Shown here: positions 51,134-63,044 of the stretch, in pieces
How positions within the stretch are numbered: the first letter of the stretch is position 1
Layout: each line of letters starts with the position of its first letter
NCBI RefSeq assembly: GCF_001316005.1
Contig: NZ_BBBJ01000002.1
Location: 186,001 to 250,000, forward strand
Length of the DNA: 64,000 nucleotides
Source of the DNA: Vulcanisaeta distributa JCM 11217
GTDB lineage: Archaea; Thermoproteota; Thermoprotei; Thermoproteales; Thermocladiaceae
Direction: 5' to 3'
Program-made: the position numbers and the translations under genes
The notes under the pieces: generated by a model
Told to the model about the DNA's origin: nothing
The model's input: the letters and a program-made list of their open reading frames with translations, nothing else
Database searches by the model: none

Positions 51134-51712
51134 ATGAATGAGGCATCCCTGAGAAGGGTAATTGTTGAAATATTTAGGCTGGCGTACGCGAGGAAGCTCG
51201 TGGATCTACTTGGCGGTAATGCAAGTGCCAGGTTGGGCAGTGATGAGGTGTTAATAACGCCAACTTCAATGCCTAAGATACTCATAAAGCCGCAGAGCAT
51301 TGTTAAGATTAGGCTTGATGGTACCGTAGTGTCCGGAGGCAATCCCAGTAGTGAGTGGAGGATGCACGTGGGCATTTACAGGGTTAGGGATGATGTGAAG
51401 TTCGTACTTCATACACATCCACCCAATATATTGGCATTGACTAAGGCAGGCCTTAAGATTGACCTATCCCTTAGCGAGGCGATTTCGTACGTTGGTGAGA
51501 TAGCCGAGGTTCCCTACCTAAAGCCAGGTAGTGCTGAGCTTGCCGATGCGGTTAGTAGGGCGATATCTAGGAGGGGGGGTGTTACCGCCGTGATTCTGAG
51601 GAACCATGGATTGGTTACGGTGGGTTCAACGCCGTATGAGGCACTTAACAGGGCTGAGGTCCTTGAAAACCTGGCATACATAACACTACTTTCGAATTGC
51701 TTTGCTAAGTAA
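51134..51712 (+). CDS. Class II aldolase/adducin family protein
   Basis: Intact 192-residue class II aldolase. Seen: DLLGGNASARLGSDEVLITP, the Zn and substrate segment NPSSEWRMHVGIYRVRDDVK, VLHTHPPNILALTKAG with two His, and AVILRNHGLVTVGSTPYEAL with the third His. This is the fuculose-1-phosphate/ribulose-5-phosphate epimerase fold; in archaea it commonly cleaves fuculose-1-phosphate or a similar sugar phosphate. A seven-G run adds a Gly in SRRGGVTA. Confidence 0.85.
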   Translation: MNEASLRRVIVEIFRLAYARKLVDLLGGNASARLGSDEVLITPTSMPKILIKPQSIVKIRLDGTVVSGGNPSSEWRMHVGIYRVRDDVKFVLHTHPPNILALTKAGLKIDLSLSEAISYVGEIAEVPYLKPGSAELADAVSRAISRRGGVTAVILRNHGLVTVGSTPYEALNRAEVLENLAYITLLSNCFAK

Positions 51713-51716
51713 TTAT

Positions 51717-52424
51717 TCACAGTGTTACCAACACCTCAATCTCATCGCCATCCTTAAGGCCAAGCTTATCCCTTAATTTATAAGGCGATATAACCTCTAT
51801 GGTGTCAGGCCCGTGGTGAGTCCTCTCGATTAGTAGGACAGCGCCAGGCAATCCCTGAATCATTGCCCTGAAGCACTTAACGCCACCGTAAGTCCTAACA
51901 CCATTACTAAAGCCCTCTATGTAAATACCTGGCAATGCGTCTAAGTAAAGCCTATACTTAACGTATTCAGGCTTCAACCTAATATTGAGTGTCCCAGGGT
52001 ATGGTTTAAACCCAAGCTTCTCAACGAACTGCTTAACATAGCCATCAAGGCTCATGTAGAAGCCACCCTCACCAAGCCCGGAGACCACATTACCAACAAG
52101 CCTAATCACCAGCCTCTCATCAAGGTAATGCCTAATTGTGTCAATTACGAATTGAAGTGCCTCAGAAGCCCTCTGCGTGAACTTAATCGCCAATTGACCA
52201 CTGACGGCGGACTTAATTATCAACCCCCCCTCCTCAGCAAGCCTATTTATTATTTTAAATACGTTCTGCGGTGTTGTGCCTATGTCGTTGGCGAGCCTCG
52301 TTAGGTTTATCGTGACATAATCCTTATCGTTAATGCCGTACTTAACAAGGAGTATTAGGTATGGTATTCTTCGAAGGAGCTTATAATCAATTCCCAATGA
52401 AGCGCGGCTCACGGTACTTCCCAT
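51717..52424 (-). CDS. ribK: CTP-dependent riboflavin kinase with N-terminal HTH domain
   Basis: A 235-residue fusion: a winged-helix domain (YVTINLTRLANDIGTTPQNV, FKIINRLAEEGGLIIKSAV) and the RibK beta-barrel domain (LVGNVVSGLGEGGFYMSLDG, QFVEKLGFKPYPGTLNIRLK, IIEVISPYKLRDKLGLKDGD-like end). RibK makes FMN from riboflavin using CTP in archaea. The HTH probably lets the protein repress its own or riboflavin-transport genes, as proposed for other archaeal HTH-RibK proteins. A seven-C run gives EEGGLI for the wing. It converges with the aldolase, 4 bp apart. Confidence 0.9.
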   Translation of the reverse strand: MGSTVSRASLGIDYKLLRRIPYLILLVKYGINDKDYVTINLTRLANDIGTTPQNVFKIINRLAEEGGLIIKSAVSGQLAIKFTQRASEALQFVIDTIRHYLDERLVIRLVGNVVSGLGEGGFYMSLDGYVKQFVEKLGFKPYPGTLNIRLKPEYVKYRLYLDALPGIYIEGFSNGVRTYGGVKCFRAMIQGLPGAVLLIERTHHGPDTIEVISPYKLRDKLGLKDGDEIEVLVTL

Positions 52425-52511
52425 ACGCTTCGTATTGGCGTAAAGAACCTATTTATTAACGCTTCCTTCTAAACATGATGAGGTGAATCCTTGAAAACGA
52501 AGATTATGAAC

Positions 52512-52571
52512 ACTAATCAGTGTGAGACAGTTTCGTCATTTTTACGGATTCTGCCCGCCTCATCACCTAGC
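52512..52571 (-). ncRNA. C/D box guide sRNA targeting 23S rRNA
   Basis: Read on the minus strand: C box GTGATGA (52560-52566), first guide region GGCGGGCAGAAT, C' box ATGACGA, second guide AACTGTCTCACA and D box CTGA (52517-52520). CTAG before the C box pairs with TTAG after the D box as terminal stem. The D' box is degenerate (CCGT). The second guide is complementary over 11 nt to the universally conserved GUGAGACAGUU beside the peptidyl-transferase centre; the D-box plus five rule points to the A of GUGA (about A2598, E. coli numbering from memory). The first guide is complementary to UUCUGCCCG. It lies between ribK and the HTH gene. Confidence 0.75.
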
Positions 52572-52601
52572 AACCCCCCCTATTTTAAGAAGTTAAAAAG
52601 C

Positions 52602-52901
52602 CTAAGTCTCCTCCGTTGATTCCCCCCCGCCCTCCATGACCTCCTCCCTAACCTCCTGCTCAAGCGTCTTAAGGGCTTCCTGGGCATTATCCGCAGCCTT
52701 CCAATAGGCCACCTTACCCCCCCTCTTAATCTCCCTGATTAACCCATCCCTCTGAAGAAGCTTTAACGCGTAAAAGACTTGGCTGTGGCTTAGGTTTGTC
52801 TTCTTTACAATCTCGTTCGTCGGTAACTCACCCTCCTTAATTAATAACTCAAGTATTTCCTTCTTCCTCTCCACAATTCGAACAGTCTGTTTGCGAGGCA
52901 T
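52602..52901 (-). CDS. Winged-helix transcription regulator
   Basis: A 99-residue regulator. Basic N-terminus MPRKQTVRIVERKKEILELL, then a wHTH: LPTNEIVKKTNLSHSQVFYA (recognition helix) and LKLLQRDGLIREIKRGGKVA with the wing, followed by an acidic C-terminal helix (ALKTLEQEVREEVMEG). Resembles MarR/ArsR-type archaeal regulators; no ligand-binding motif. Two seven-base G/C runs each add a Gly (KRGGKV, MEGGGES). Its position before HMG-CoA synthase and behind ribK says nothing definite about the target. Confidence 0.75.
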   Translation of the reverse strand: MPRKQTVRIVERKKEILELLIKEGELPTNEIVKKTNLSHSQVFYALKLLQRDGLIREIKRGGKVAYWKAADNAQEALKTLEQEVREEVMEGGGESTEET

Positions 52902-52955
52902 TGCGATGATTTTTATCTGATTGCTTTTAAAGATTAAGATGCCGACAAATCGATA

Positions 52956-54015
52956 TTACTGAATTACCTTAATTAAATTCCTAAACCTCAGGTAAAGCGC
53001 GTAGTCTATGTATGTCTTATTCTCAAGGTAGTAACTAACGGTCCTAGCCCTACCCACCTTCTCAGGTAGTAAATCCGTGGTAACCAAGCTGAAGGCGTTT
53101 GAACCAGCGCCACTGCCGAAGGAGACCATGAGTATTCTAGATCCTGGCTTGGCATTCTCAAGTATGTTTGCAAGCCCTATTAACACCGCGCCGTTGTAGG
53201 TATTGCCGATCCTATCAACCACGATACCAAGCTTAACCTTCTCAAGGGGTATACCGAGCATTTGAGCAACCCTCACTGGGAACCTAGCATTTGGCTGGTG
53301 GAATACCGCGTAGTCGAAGTCGCTTGGTTTGAGTCCCGTAGCCTCCATGAGCGCCTTCGCAGCATTCACAATGTGCCTAAAGTACGCTGGCTCACCCGTG
53401 AATGACTCACCATGAACCGCGTATGGTATGCCATCCCTACGCCAGAAGTCCGGTGTGTCTGAGTTATATGCGTAAATGTGCTCTATTTCAGCCACAACGC
53501 CGTCAGACCCTATGATGTAGGCCGCCGCACCGCCAGACACCGTATAGTCAAGGTGATCCCCTGGCTCTCCATGGCTATGGTCAACGCCAACCGCGAGTCC
53601 ATACTTAATTAAGCCACTCTTAACAAGGCCTGTCGCATTAACTATGGCGTCCGAGCCAGCTTTACATGCGAACTCCATGTCAACAGCAAACGACTGCTTC
53701 CTCATTCCAAGAGCCTCAATTAGTATTGAAGCTATTGGCTTAACCGCATAGGGCTTCGACTCAGTACCAACAAATACCGAACCCAACTCCCCCCCAGGAT
53801 CAATACCCGCCCTCCTCAACGCATTTCTCGAGGCCTCCACCGCCATTGTAACCGCATCCTCATCAGGACCACCAACGCTCCTCTCCTCAACCCAATAAAG
53901 GTCCTTAATCCTAAGCGGATCATCACCCCCCCCATACCCTAGCGATCTCCTTTGTGCTTATTCTGAACCTTGGTATGTAGACGCCCCCCCAGCCGACAAT
54001 GCCTACCTTGCCCAC
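52956..54015 (-). CDS. Hydroxymethylglutaryl-CoA synthase, frameshifted
   Basis: Archaeal HMG-CoA synthase, about 353 residues, first committed enzyme before HMG-CoA reductase in isoprenoid lipid synthesis. Seen: [20 protein letters not shown] at the start (GTG 54015), [20 protein letters not shown], the nucleophile Cys in [40 protein letters not shown] with the His, and [20 protein letters not shown]. The frame breaks at the eight-C run 53925-53932 (four would read [14 protein letters not shown]). A TATA box at 54035-54049 supports the GTG. Thiolase and DUF35 partner genes, often adjacent in archaea, are absent here. Confidence 0.92.
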
Positions 54016-54034
54016 AGACTGTATTGCTTTATTT

Positions 54035-54049
54035 CCTTTTAAAATTTAA
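54035..54049 (-). promoter_or_regulatory. TATA box of HMG-CoA synthase gene
   Basis: Minus-strand ttaaattttaaaagg is centred 27 nt before GTG 54015, supporting that start. It overlaps the 3' end of the PaREP2b gene. Confidence 0.55.
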
Positions 54050-55650
54050 GGTTCGCAGTCAATTTCTTTTGATGATGATAACTTCATTAATGCACGTATT
54101 ATCTTCGCTCTTGTCTTCTCATTCTTAGTCTTCTTAAGTTTACTGCAAAGTACCCTATGTATTGCATTTCGTAATTCATCATTCCTAATTATGGCCTTGA
54201 ATGGTATACTCACAATCGTGTATCCCTTCTTCTGCCTTATGGAGACTTTTTCGTATGCATTCCTTAACTTCTCATAAATCCTTAATGCCCTGATGGAATT
54301 CTTCGTTGAAAGTACGAGTCTTAGGTTATTATAGTCTATCGTGAATCTCTCGCCATATATTTCAACCTGTGACTCACCTCGGATATACTTAAACTCCACA
54401 TTAGAGATCTTCTTTATACCCAACCACTTATCGCTTTCTAATGCGTCCAGGACCTCTCCTAGAATAGGTGGTACAGCATTTAATATGGCCCTTGCTAATT
54501 TAACAGCATGGCTGTCGTAAAACGATATATTTGCAACGTTGTTCTTGCTATTTAGATTATATTTAACATTTAATGATTTACTTAATTTCTCAAGTATTGC
54601 CTTCCACTCCTCTAACTTTTCTTCTAGCTTTGCTGCGTTTACCGTAATCTCTATCCTCGCCCTTAACCTGTTTCTCCTCAGATACGCATTTGCATAGCCG
54701 TCACCCAATATGCTTGTTAATAAAAAGATCAATAACGTCTTTTCATCAAGGCCTTTAGCGATCTTAAGTGCATTTTCTTTATATGATGTGTGGTTGTTAG
54801 CCGTGAGGGACCACGTTATTGTTACGTCTTCAACGTTTACATTAATTGATTTTATATTTATGTATACATCTCCTGGATAAAGAAGTGCCCAAAATACCGC
54901 TTGCCATAGGCGTGTTGTCCTCATCCTGGGTTTATCCTTATTTTCTCCCTCATCTGTATTAGCAAGACCCAGCTTTGCTGCAAGGAGTATTTTAGTGAGT
55001 TCTTCGTATTTACTCCTATTTTTCATAAACTCCTTGAAGACGTCTGGTATCCTTATTGTTATGCCTGGAAAGTCATTAAGTATTTGGACTATAACATCCC
55101 TATTCCTAATAATTTCTAAGGTGATGCGGCTTCCACGTACCGTGATTGTTAATGAGCTCTCCGTCCTCCTAACAATTACTTCAGCCCTGCCGTTTATTAA
55201 ATCTTCGATGACCCTTCTTAATTCATTAGATACTCTATTCCTAATCCAATAATCATCATATTGATATAAGTACTTTAACATCTCATTAAGAATATCATCA
55301 ATCACCTTAGCCACCTTATCGTTTATTGTCTTAATTTTATCCCTACTATTGAATATTTTGATTTTCTCCTTATCTAACCACCATGGTACCCATACTCGCC
55401 AACGTAATAAACGGTAAAGAACTTCAATAAGTATTATAATAACCTCATTAATCGTCTTTAGATCATCGATCTCCCCCCCACCGCACTTATACTTAGAATC
55501 ATCCCTTTCACCCCCCCAGCACAATCTGTTTTTCCTAATTAAATCCTCATCAATTTTAATACATGCAATTTCTAGATCCTGAGCAATACACATCGGTAAT
55601 TTAATTTTTAAATGATTAATAAGGTCCTCAGGATGATTGTTAATGAACAC
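54046..55650 (-). CDS. PaREP2b-type protein with LAGLIDADG-like motif
   Basis: Intact 534-residue protein. The C-terminal half has the order typical of PaREP2b proteins of Pyrobaculum: LLIFLLTSILGDGYANAYLR, RIEITVNAAKLEEKLEEWKA, VKLARAILNAVPPILGEVLD, ALESDKWLGIKKISNVEFKY, ERFTIDYNNLRLVLSTKNSI and VSIPFKAIIRNDELRNAIHR. LTSILGDGYANAY looks like one LAGLIDADG helix with its acidic residue. PaREP2 families are multicopy and of unknown function. Codon use is more AT-rich (many AAA, ATA) than neighbours, suggesting transfer. Two seven-C runs lie near its N-terminus. Confidence 0.7.
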   Translation of the reverse strand: MFINNHPEDLINHLKIKLPMCIAQDLEIACIKIDEDLIRKNRLCWGGERDDSKYKCGGGEIDDLKTINEVIIILIEVLYRLLRWRVWVPWWLDKEKIKIFNSRDKIKTINDKVAKVIDDILNEMLKYLYQYDDYWIRNRVSNELRRVIEDLINGRAEVIVRRTESSLTITVRGSRITLEIIRNRDVIVQILNDFPGITIRIPDVFKEFMKNRSKYEELTKILLAAKLGLANTDEGENKDKPRMRTTRLWQAVFWALLYPGDVYINIKSINVNVEDVTITWSLTANNHTSYKENALKIAKGLDEKTLLIFLLTSILGDGYANAYLRRNRLRARIEITVNAAKLEEKLEEWKAILEKLSKSLNVKYNLNSKNNVANISFYDSHAVKLARAILNAVPPILGEVLDALESDKWLGIKKISNVEFKYIRGESQVEIYGERFTIDYNNLRLVLSTKNSIRALRIYEKLRNAYEKVSIRQKKGYTIVSIPFKAIIRNDELRNAIHRVLCSKLKKTKNEKTRAKIIRALMKLSSSKEIDCEP

Positions 55651-55809
55651 GAAATATTTTGTGAGATTAGTATGTGCTGTGCAATAATTTAAGTTAAGTA
55701 TGTGAAATTGAACTTATTAGTAAACGCATGGCATTGGACCAGTGAGTTGGAATGATGAAGATAATTATATAAGCTGAGTTGGGGGGGGTTTAAGCAATGA
55801 GGATTAGTC

Positions 55810-58053
<2,244 letters not shown>

Positions 58054-58071
<18 letters not shown>

Positions 58072-58787
58072 CCTTTCATACTCAATCCTCTTCCTAATAA
58101 AAATATCAACAGTGTAGATAGGCCTGGCAGGCACGCCGGCAACGACCTCCCCCCCTGGCGGCACGTCCTTAGTCACGACAGAGCCCGCCGCAACCACGGA
58201 GTTCTCCCCCCCAATCTCAATACCCGCTATCAAGGTTGCGTTAGCGCCAATTACGGCATTCCTCCTAATCTTAACACCATCAAGTCTCTTACTCGGTGGG
58301 TACTTATCGTTAGTTATCACGACGTTAGGCCCTAGGAACACATTATCCTCTATGACCGTGCCCCCTCGGTATGTAGACCATGCTCTGTATACTAACGTTA
58401 CTGCCGATCACCGTGTCCCCCATCAATAATAACCCCCCCAGACCCAATCCTAGTATTCGCGCCAACCCTCGTGTTTTCCCTAATCAACGCGTTATGCCCC
58501 CCCGTCTCAACACCATCGCCGATCTCCACATTCTCATAGATAATGACATTACTCCTAATAATGCAGTTCCTACCAATTATGGCACCACTACTGACCTCAT
58601 CCATTAAATGCTCAATAACGGAATCCTTATCCCTCACGCCCAGGAGTTTTGACCTGATTGGGTGGCCTATAATGACGAAGGGCTCAACTATAGTACCCTC
58701 GTTAATTATTGATGGACCGAGCACTACGACATCCCCCCCACCCACGTTTCTACTTAGTATTTTTGCCCTTGGGGATATGTATGTCAT
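58054..58787 (-). CDS. Left-handed beta-helix acyltransferase (WbbJ/LbH type), frameshifted
   Basis: About 244 residues of hexapeptide repeats: [51 protein letters not shown], then [60 protein letters not shown] and [11 protein letters not shown]. This is an O- or N-acetyltransferase acting on sugars, trimeric as a rule. Breaks near 58425 and at the five-C run near 58361-58365; several six- or seven-base runs fall at Gly positions. Its 3' end overlaps the 3' end of cdc48 by 18 bp (convergent). Confidence 0.82.
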
Positions 58788-58842
58788 TGATTGATAGTCA
58801 CAAGATAAATATTTAAGTAATTACTAATTGATATTATTCGCA

Positions 58843-59429
58843 ATGGGTTATTACCCAGCGCCACCCCCCCACCCCCCCCACGTGAGGACCCAATAGCCAG
58901 GATTCTCAGGGAGTTAATGAACTTAAATAGTAAGGTTGATCAAATGTCCAGGAACCTGGCGGACCTAAGTACTAGGGTTGAGAACCTGGAGAGTAGGGTT
59001 AATGATATTGAGAAGTCCCTATCCAGCCTAATAAAGGCCCAGGAATTAATCAGTGGAATAACTCCGCAGAGCATGGCTGAGTTGGCTGGCATGCTGTCTA
59101 ATACGTTGAGGGAGTTGACGAGGATTGAGGCTTCGCTAATTGCATATAGGGATTCAATATCGTCATTGCAGGGTAAGATTGAGAATGCGGTGGATTTGTT
59201 GGCAAAGACCGCGATGGATTTGAGGGAGTATAGAACCCTTGATGTTAACCAGGTTGTTGAGATCACGAATCAATTATCCAACGTTGCGACGCGGCTTAAT
59301 GAACTTCAGAAATTAATTGAGGAGCAAGGCATTAGGTTGATCTCTGAGTATAGAAAAAGTTCTGAGACGATTGAGGGGCTTAAGTCAGTTATTTTGGATG
59401 TCCTGGGTAAGGGCGCTGGCAAGTCTTAG
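58843..59429 (+). CDS. Coiled-coil protein A, frameshifted at Pro-rich start
   Basis: About 195 residues. ATG 58843 gives MGYYPAPPPHPP, broken by two long C runs (58863-58869 and 58872-58878), then EDPIARILRELMNLNSKVDQ and a long heptad region: NLADLSTRVENLESRVNDIE, SLSSLIKAQELISG, then a second coil TNQLSNVATRLNELQKLIEE. No enzyme motif. TATA-like aaatatttaagtaa precedes the start. First of three consecutive coiled-coil genes on this strand; the short gaps suggest they work together, perhaps as a filament or scaffold. Confidence 0.6.
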
Positions 59430-59516
59430 TTTTATGTTGTTTTTCATCACGTTCAATTTCATTTAGAATAATAAAAGCAAAATATATTAGTTCCCCCCCT
59501 GTTTAAAATACGTACC

Positions 59517-59990
59517 GTGTTCAGGTCTAAGGAGGCATCAGAGCTTTACCAGAGGATTAACGAGATAAGCAATTTACTTCAGGCGTTACAACAGAATGTA
59601 CAAGCACTAATTAATAACGCCAATCAAATGCAGAAGAATCTTCAGGCTATTTCAGCCGGAATTGAGAGGAATGACAAGACACTACAGGATGCGATTAAGG
59701 TCATAAACTCATCAACCACAGACATAGCCAGCAGGGTTGCCCAAATGAACACCATCGTTAATCAATTCAACGACACTAGTAAGAAGCTCATGGATTCCTT
59801 GTTCGATGCACTTGAGAAAATAAACAACCTCCTAGACAGGCTCCAGGGATTATCAAGCAACATGCAGCAGAGCCTCGTAAGTGCCACCACAACCCTTGAA
59901 TCAATTAATAATAATGTTAAGGACTTAAACACTAAAATTGAGAGCGGAGTTGATAAGGCATCAGCCTTGTCTCAGAGGTATCTAAGTTGA
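59517..59990 (+). CDS. Coiled-coil protein B
   Basis: A 157-residue protein, GTG start, almost entirely coiled coil: LYQRINEISNLLQALQQNVQ, ALINNANQMQKNLQAISAGI, DIASRVAQMNTIVNQFNDTS, LEKINNLLDRLQGLSSNMQQ and NNNVKDLNTKIESGVDKASA. Rich in Asn, Gln and Ser at non-core positions. It overlaps the next gene by 4 bp (start at 59987) and lies 87 bp after coiled-coil protein A. No transmembrane segment or catalytic motif. Confidence 0.65.
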   Translation: MFRSKEASELYQRINEISNLLQALQQNVQALINNANQMQKNLQAISAGIERNDKTLQDAIKVINSSTTDIASRVAQMNTIVNQFNDTSKKLMDSLFDALEKINNLLDRLQGLSSNMQQSLVSATTTLESINNNVKDLNTKIESGVDKASALSQRYLS

Positions 59991-60971
59991 GTAATTTATT
60001 GGCGGAGTTGAACAAGGTGTATAACGAAGTCCTTAATAGGGAGAAGGACCTGGAGAATAAACTACTCGATATAAGTAGGAGGGAGAGCGACGTTTCGGTT
60101 AGGGAGAAAAGCCTTGAGGAGCTTAGGCAAAGACTGGAAAGCGATAGGAAGGCAATTGAGGAGGAGAAAGCTAAGTTGGCTGAGATGAGTAACGTGATGG
60201 CGTCCCTTATGGCTCTCTCTAATCAGTTAACAACGAGACTTAGCGACCTCGATAATAAAGAGAAGGCCTTGGCTGAGAGGGAGAAGGCACTTAATGAGAG
60301 GGAGGCTAAGCTTAGGGATTGGGAGGTTGAGTTAAAGTCCCGTGAGCAGAGGCTTGAGATGGAGGCTGTGAGGATCGATGCGAGAATGCAAGGCTTAGGG
60401 AATTGGAGAAGAAGGAACAGGAGGTTAAGGAAAGGCTTGATCAGTTGGCTCAGAGGGAGGCTGAACTTAAGGAGCTTGAGAAGAAGTTGAATGAGAGACA
60501 GGAAGCGTTGAATAAGCTTGAGGCTGAACTTAAGGATAAGGAGAGTAGGCTTAATTCCCTGGAGAACCTGCTTAAGGAGAGGAGGATACGCTGAAGAAGC
60601 TTGATGAAGAGATTAATAAGAGGAGGAGGGAACTCATGGATAAGCTTGAGCCATTAATAACGAAGCTTGTTGAGGAGGAGAAGAGACTCACGGATTGGGA
60701 GAAGAGACTTCTTGATAAGGAGAGGGAGTTGATGAATTACCAGAGGGCCTTAATAATTAGGGAGAACACGCTGGTTGAGTTGAGGGAGAAGCTTGATAGG
60801 GAGAGGGAGGAGTTGGAGAGCAAGATGAAGGAGATTAATAAGATTGAGAGTGAGTGCCAGGACATACGTAAGAAGTACGAGCAACTACTTAAGGAGAGGG
60901 AGGAGTTAATGAAGATTATTGAGAGTAAGGATAAGGAGCTTAATCAATTGAGGGCGCTGATCAAGAAGTAA
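59987..60971 (+). CDS. Coiled-coil protein C, frameshifted
   Basis: About 328 residues joined, highly charged coiled coil: KVYNEVLNREKDLENKLLDI, VREKSLEELRQRLESDRKAI, EREKALNEREAKLRDWEVEL, then AQREAELKELEKKLNERQEA, LEAELKDKESRLNSLENLLK, LVEEEKRLTDWEKRLLDKER and ending LKEREELMKIIESKDKELNQ. Breaks near 60390 (missing base) and 60588. Heptad stretches start with RE or KE, similar to SMC or Arcadin-4-like arms but without ATPase heads. Overlap with gene B indicates coupled translation. Confidence 0.65.
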
Positions 60972-61010
60972 TCGAGTTGAAAATAAGTAGTTATACAAAT
61001 TTTATTTTAT

Positions 61011-61337
61011 TTAAATAACCACGATGAGTACGTACGCGAAAATCAGGATTATGTTAATAATATTCAGACCCAGCGAGAAAAACGCTAGAATTCTCTTCAA
61101 CTTTCCAATTATTAACTCCCTATCCGTATATGCGGTATTCACGTCATACCACGTCTGCTTAATTGATAGAAATGACACAAAGAAGCTAATTAATGCGAGT
61201 ATAAGTACGGTGATTTCCAGGGCAAAGTTACCCCCCCTACTGGGTAAGTACGTACCTGCCAGCGACGATAATAGAACCGTGTAAACAATCACTGCAAGGA
61301 CGATGGCCGCCACTAATAGCCTGGACATGATCATCAC
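61011..61337 (-). CDS. Small membrane protein, three helices
   Basis: A 108-residue protein with three membrane segments: LLVAAIVLAVIVYTVLLSSL, LEITVLILALISFFVSFLSI and LAFFSLGLNIINIILIFAYV. A short charged loop (DVNTAYTDRELIIGKLKRI) lies between helices 2 and 3. Seven-C run gives GG in SRGGNFAL. It overlaps the start of lysS-direction reading: its ATG at 61337 overlaps the stop of lysS (61334) by 4 bp, so the two are co-transcribed. No family recognised. Confidence 0.6.
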   Translation of the reverse strand: MMIMSRLLVAAIVLAVIVYTVLLSSLAGTYLPSRGGNFALEITVLILALISFFVSFLSIKQTWYDVNTAYTDRELIIGKLKRILAFFSLGLNIINIILIFAYVLIVVI

Positions 61338-62993
61338 CTTAACGCATCCCTTAACCTATTAATTACGAAGTCTCTACCAAGCATTGCGAGGTAGGGCGCT
61401 ATCCTTGGGCCACTTGGCTTACCGAAGAATACTAAGTATGTAGCCTCAAAGAACGCCTTCTCAATGCTTTTATTCTCCCTGGGAACCCTCTTCATCGCCT
61501 CCTTGATGTTGTCCTCATTCCAAACATCGACCCTCTCAAGCTCCTGAAGCAGTAATCCCAATTTGTTCCTTTGGATATCCGTTAATGACGCCCTTATTGA
61601 TTCAGGCAACTCCTCAAGAACCCTAATCCTGTATGTCTCAGGTGCGTACTTACTGACCCAGTTACGGGCCCTAATCAACCTAGACTTAATCCTCTCACGG
61701 GATAGGTCATCCAAATCCTTAGTTAGTATTTTCGTCTCTTTCAATCTCTTAATGACCCTCTCCATAAGCTCGTCCTCACTTAACGACTGCGGCAATGTCT
61801 GTATCAGAGCAACTGCATGTAGGTACGGCAGCTGAAACGGCATCTCCTTAGGCAGTGGTCTCCTCAACTGTGCATACTCATAGGACTTAATAATTAGGTC
61901 AAGGTAATCCTTTTCCTTAGGGCTTGGCTTATCAACACCGTAGTAAAGACGCTCAGCCCTGTCATAAATATCCACGTATTGATAAACCGAATCAAGACTA
62001 AAGGTAAGTCTCTTTGTCGGTTCATGGAATATGTATATGTACCTAAGAACCTCGGGCTCCGCAACCTCAACCCACTCCCTCGGCGTAAAGCCTATGAAGT
62101 CACTACTACCCATGTCACCCACGTCCTTACCATTAACCACATAACCAACCCACTCATACCAGGTACCCAATGGCGGGTTAATGCCATAGACCGTCTTTGC
62201 AATCTCAACCGCAGAGTCCCTGGAACCACCTGGCATTGCGTGGTCCTTTCCATAAGGCTCGAAGTCAACCTGCAACGTGTACCAAACACCAACCCACTCA
62301 ACCCTCCACGGAAGCTTACCATCAGTCAACTTAGCCCTACCAACATGCCCACAGTACGTACACCTATACTCAACCTCATACTTATCAAGGTCTAGTTTCG
62401 TGACCTCCGCAGTGCCGATCCTACCACAGTTCTCGCAAATTGGCTCGAAGGGTATCCAATCCTTCGGATACGGATTCCTACCCCCCCTATACTTATTAAT
62501 GACCTCAATCAACCTCTCCCTATTCCTCATAGTCATTACTATGAACTCCCTCATCCTAGGATGCTCCCTATACATTTCGCCGGTCGTTATAACCTTAACA
62601 TTCTTCGCGAAGTAATCAAGGTAATCACCAAAGTCCCTCCAGTAATGATCAACCCAGGACTTATGACAACCCTTGGGATCCGGGACACGCTCGAGAGGCC
62701 ACTCAACATACTTCCTACCAATCTCGGGATTCAAAAACTGCTCAAGCTGCTTATCCTTACCCTTCCAGGATCCACCGTGTACAGGGTCAAGACCTGTCTA
62801 ACCCTTAATCCCGCATCCCTTAATTTCTCGGCAATGACACTATTCAGTATTATCTCACCCCCCCTAAGCCTACCAATGTGTTGAAGTCCAGAAACGCTAA
62901 GACCGCCATTAAGTACGCACTCATCCTTACCCTCACTACGGCACCTCTCAAGAACTTGGTTCGCTATCCTATCAACCCAATGGTATAACTCAT
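61334..62993 (-). CDS. lysS: Lysyl-tRNA synthetase, class I, frameshifted
   Basis: Class I LysRS, about 553 residues, archaeal type. N-terminus LYHWVDRIANQVLERCRSEG; HIGH-like motif GLSVSGLQHIGRLRG; zinc site CENCGRIGTAEVT and CTYCGHVGRAKL; WRVEWVGVWYTLQVDFEPYG-KDH; and the region of the KMSKS motif, reading GDMGSSDFIGFTPREW without the usual lysines. The helical anticodon domain follows. Breaks: one near 62985 right after the start, and a missing T near 62770 (cct-tgg expected). TATA box at 63017-63027 fits the ATG at 62993. It could be studied further because the KMSKS region is weak. Confidence 0.9.
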
Positions 62994-63016
62994 TACTGTG
63001 AGAAGAACCAGCTACT

Positions 63017-63027
63017 AATTTATAAGT
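63017..63027 (-). promoter_or_regulatory. TATA box of lysS
   Basis: Minus-strand acttataaatt is centred about 29 nt before ATG 62993. It predicts a leaderless lysS mRNA starting close to that ATG, just where the first frame break lies. Confidence 0.55.
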
Positions 63028-63044
63028 TATCCCAAGCCAACAGC

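Noticed and set aside
55750-55785. ATGATGA...CTGA like a C/D box RNA
   Set aside because: Only C and D boxes fit; the spacing is too short for two guides and the interval is the TATA box of cdc48.
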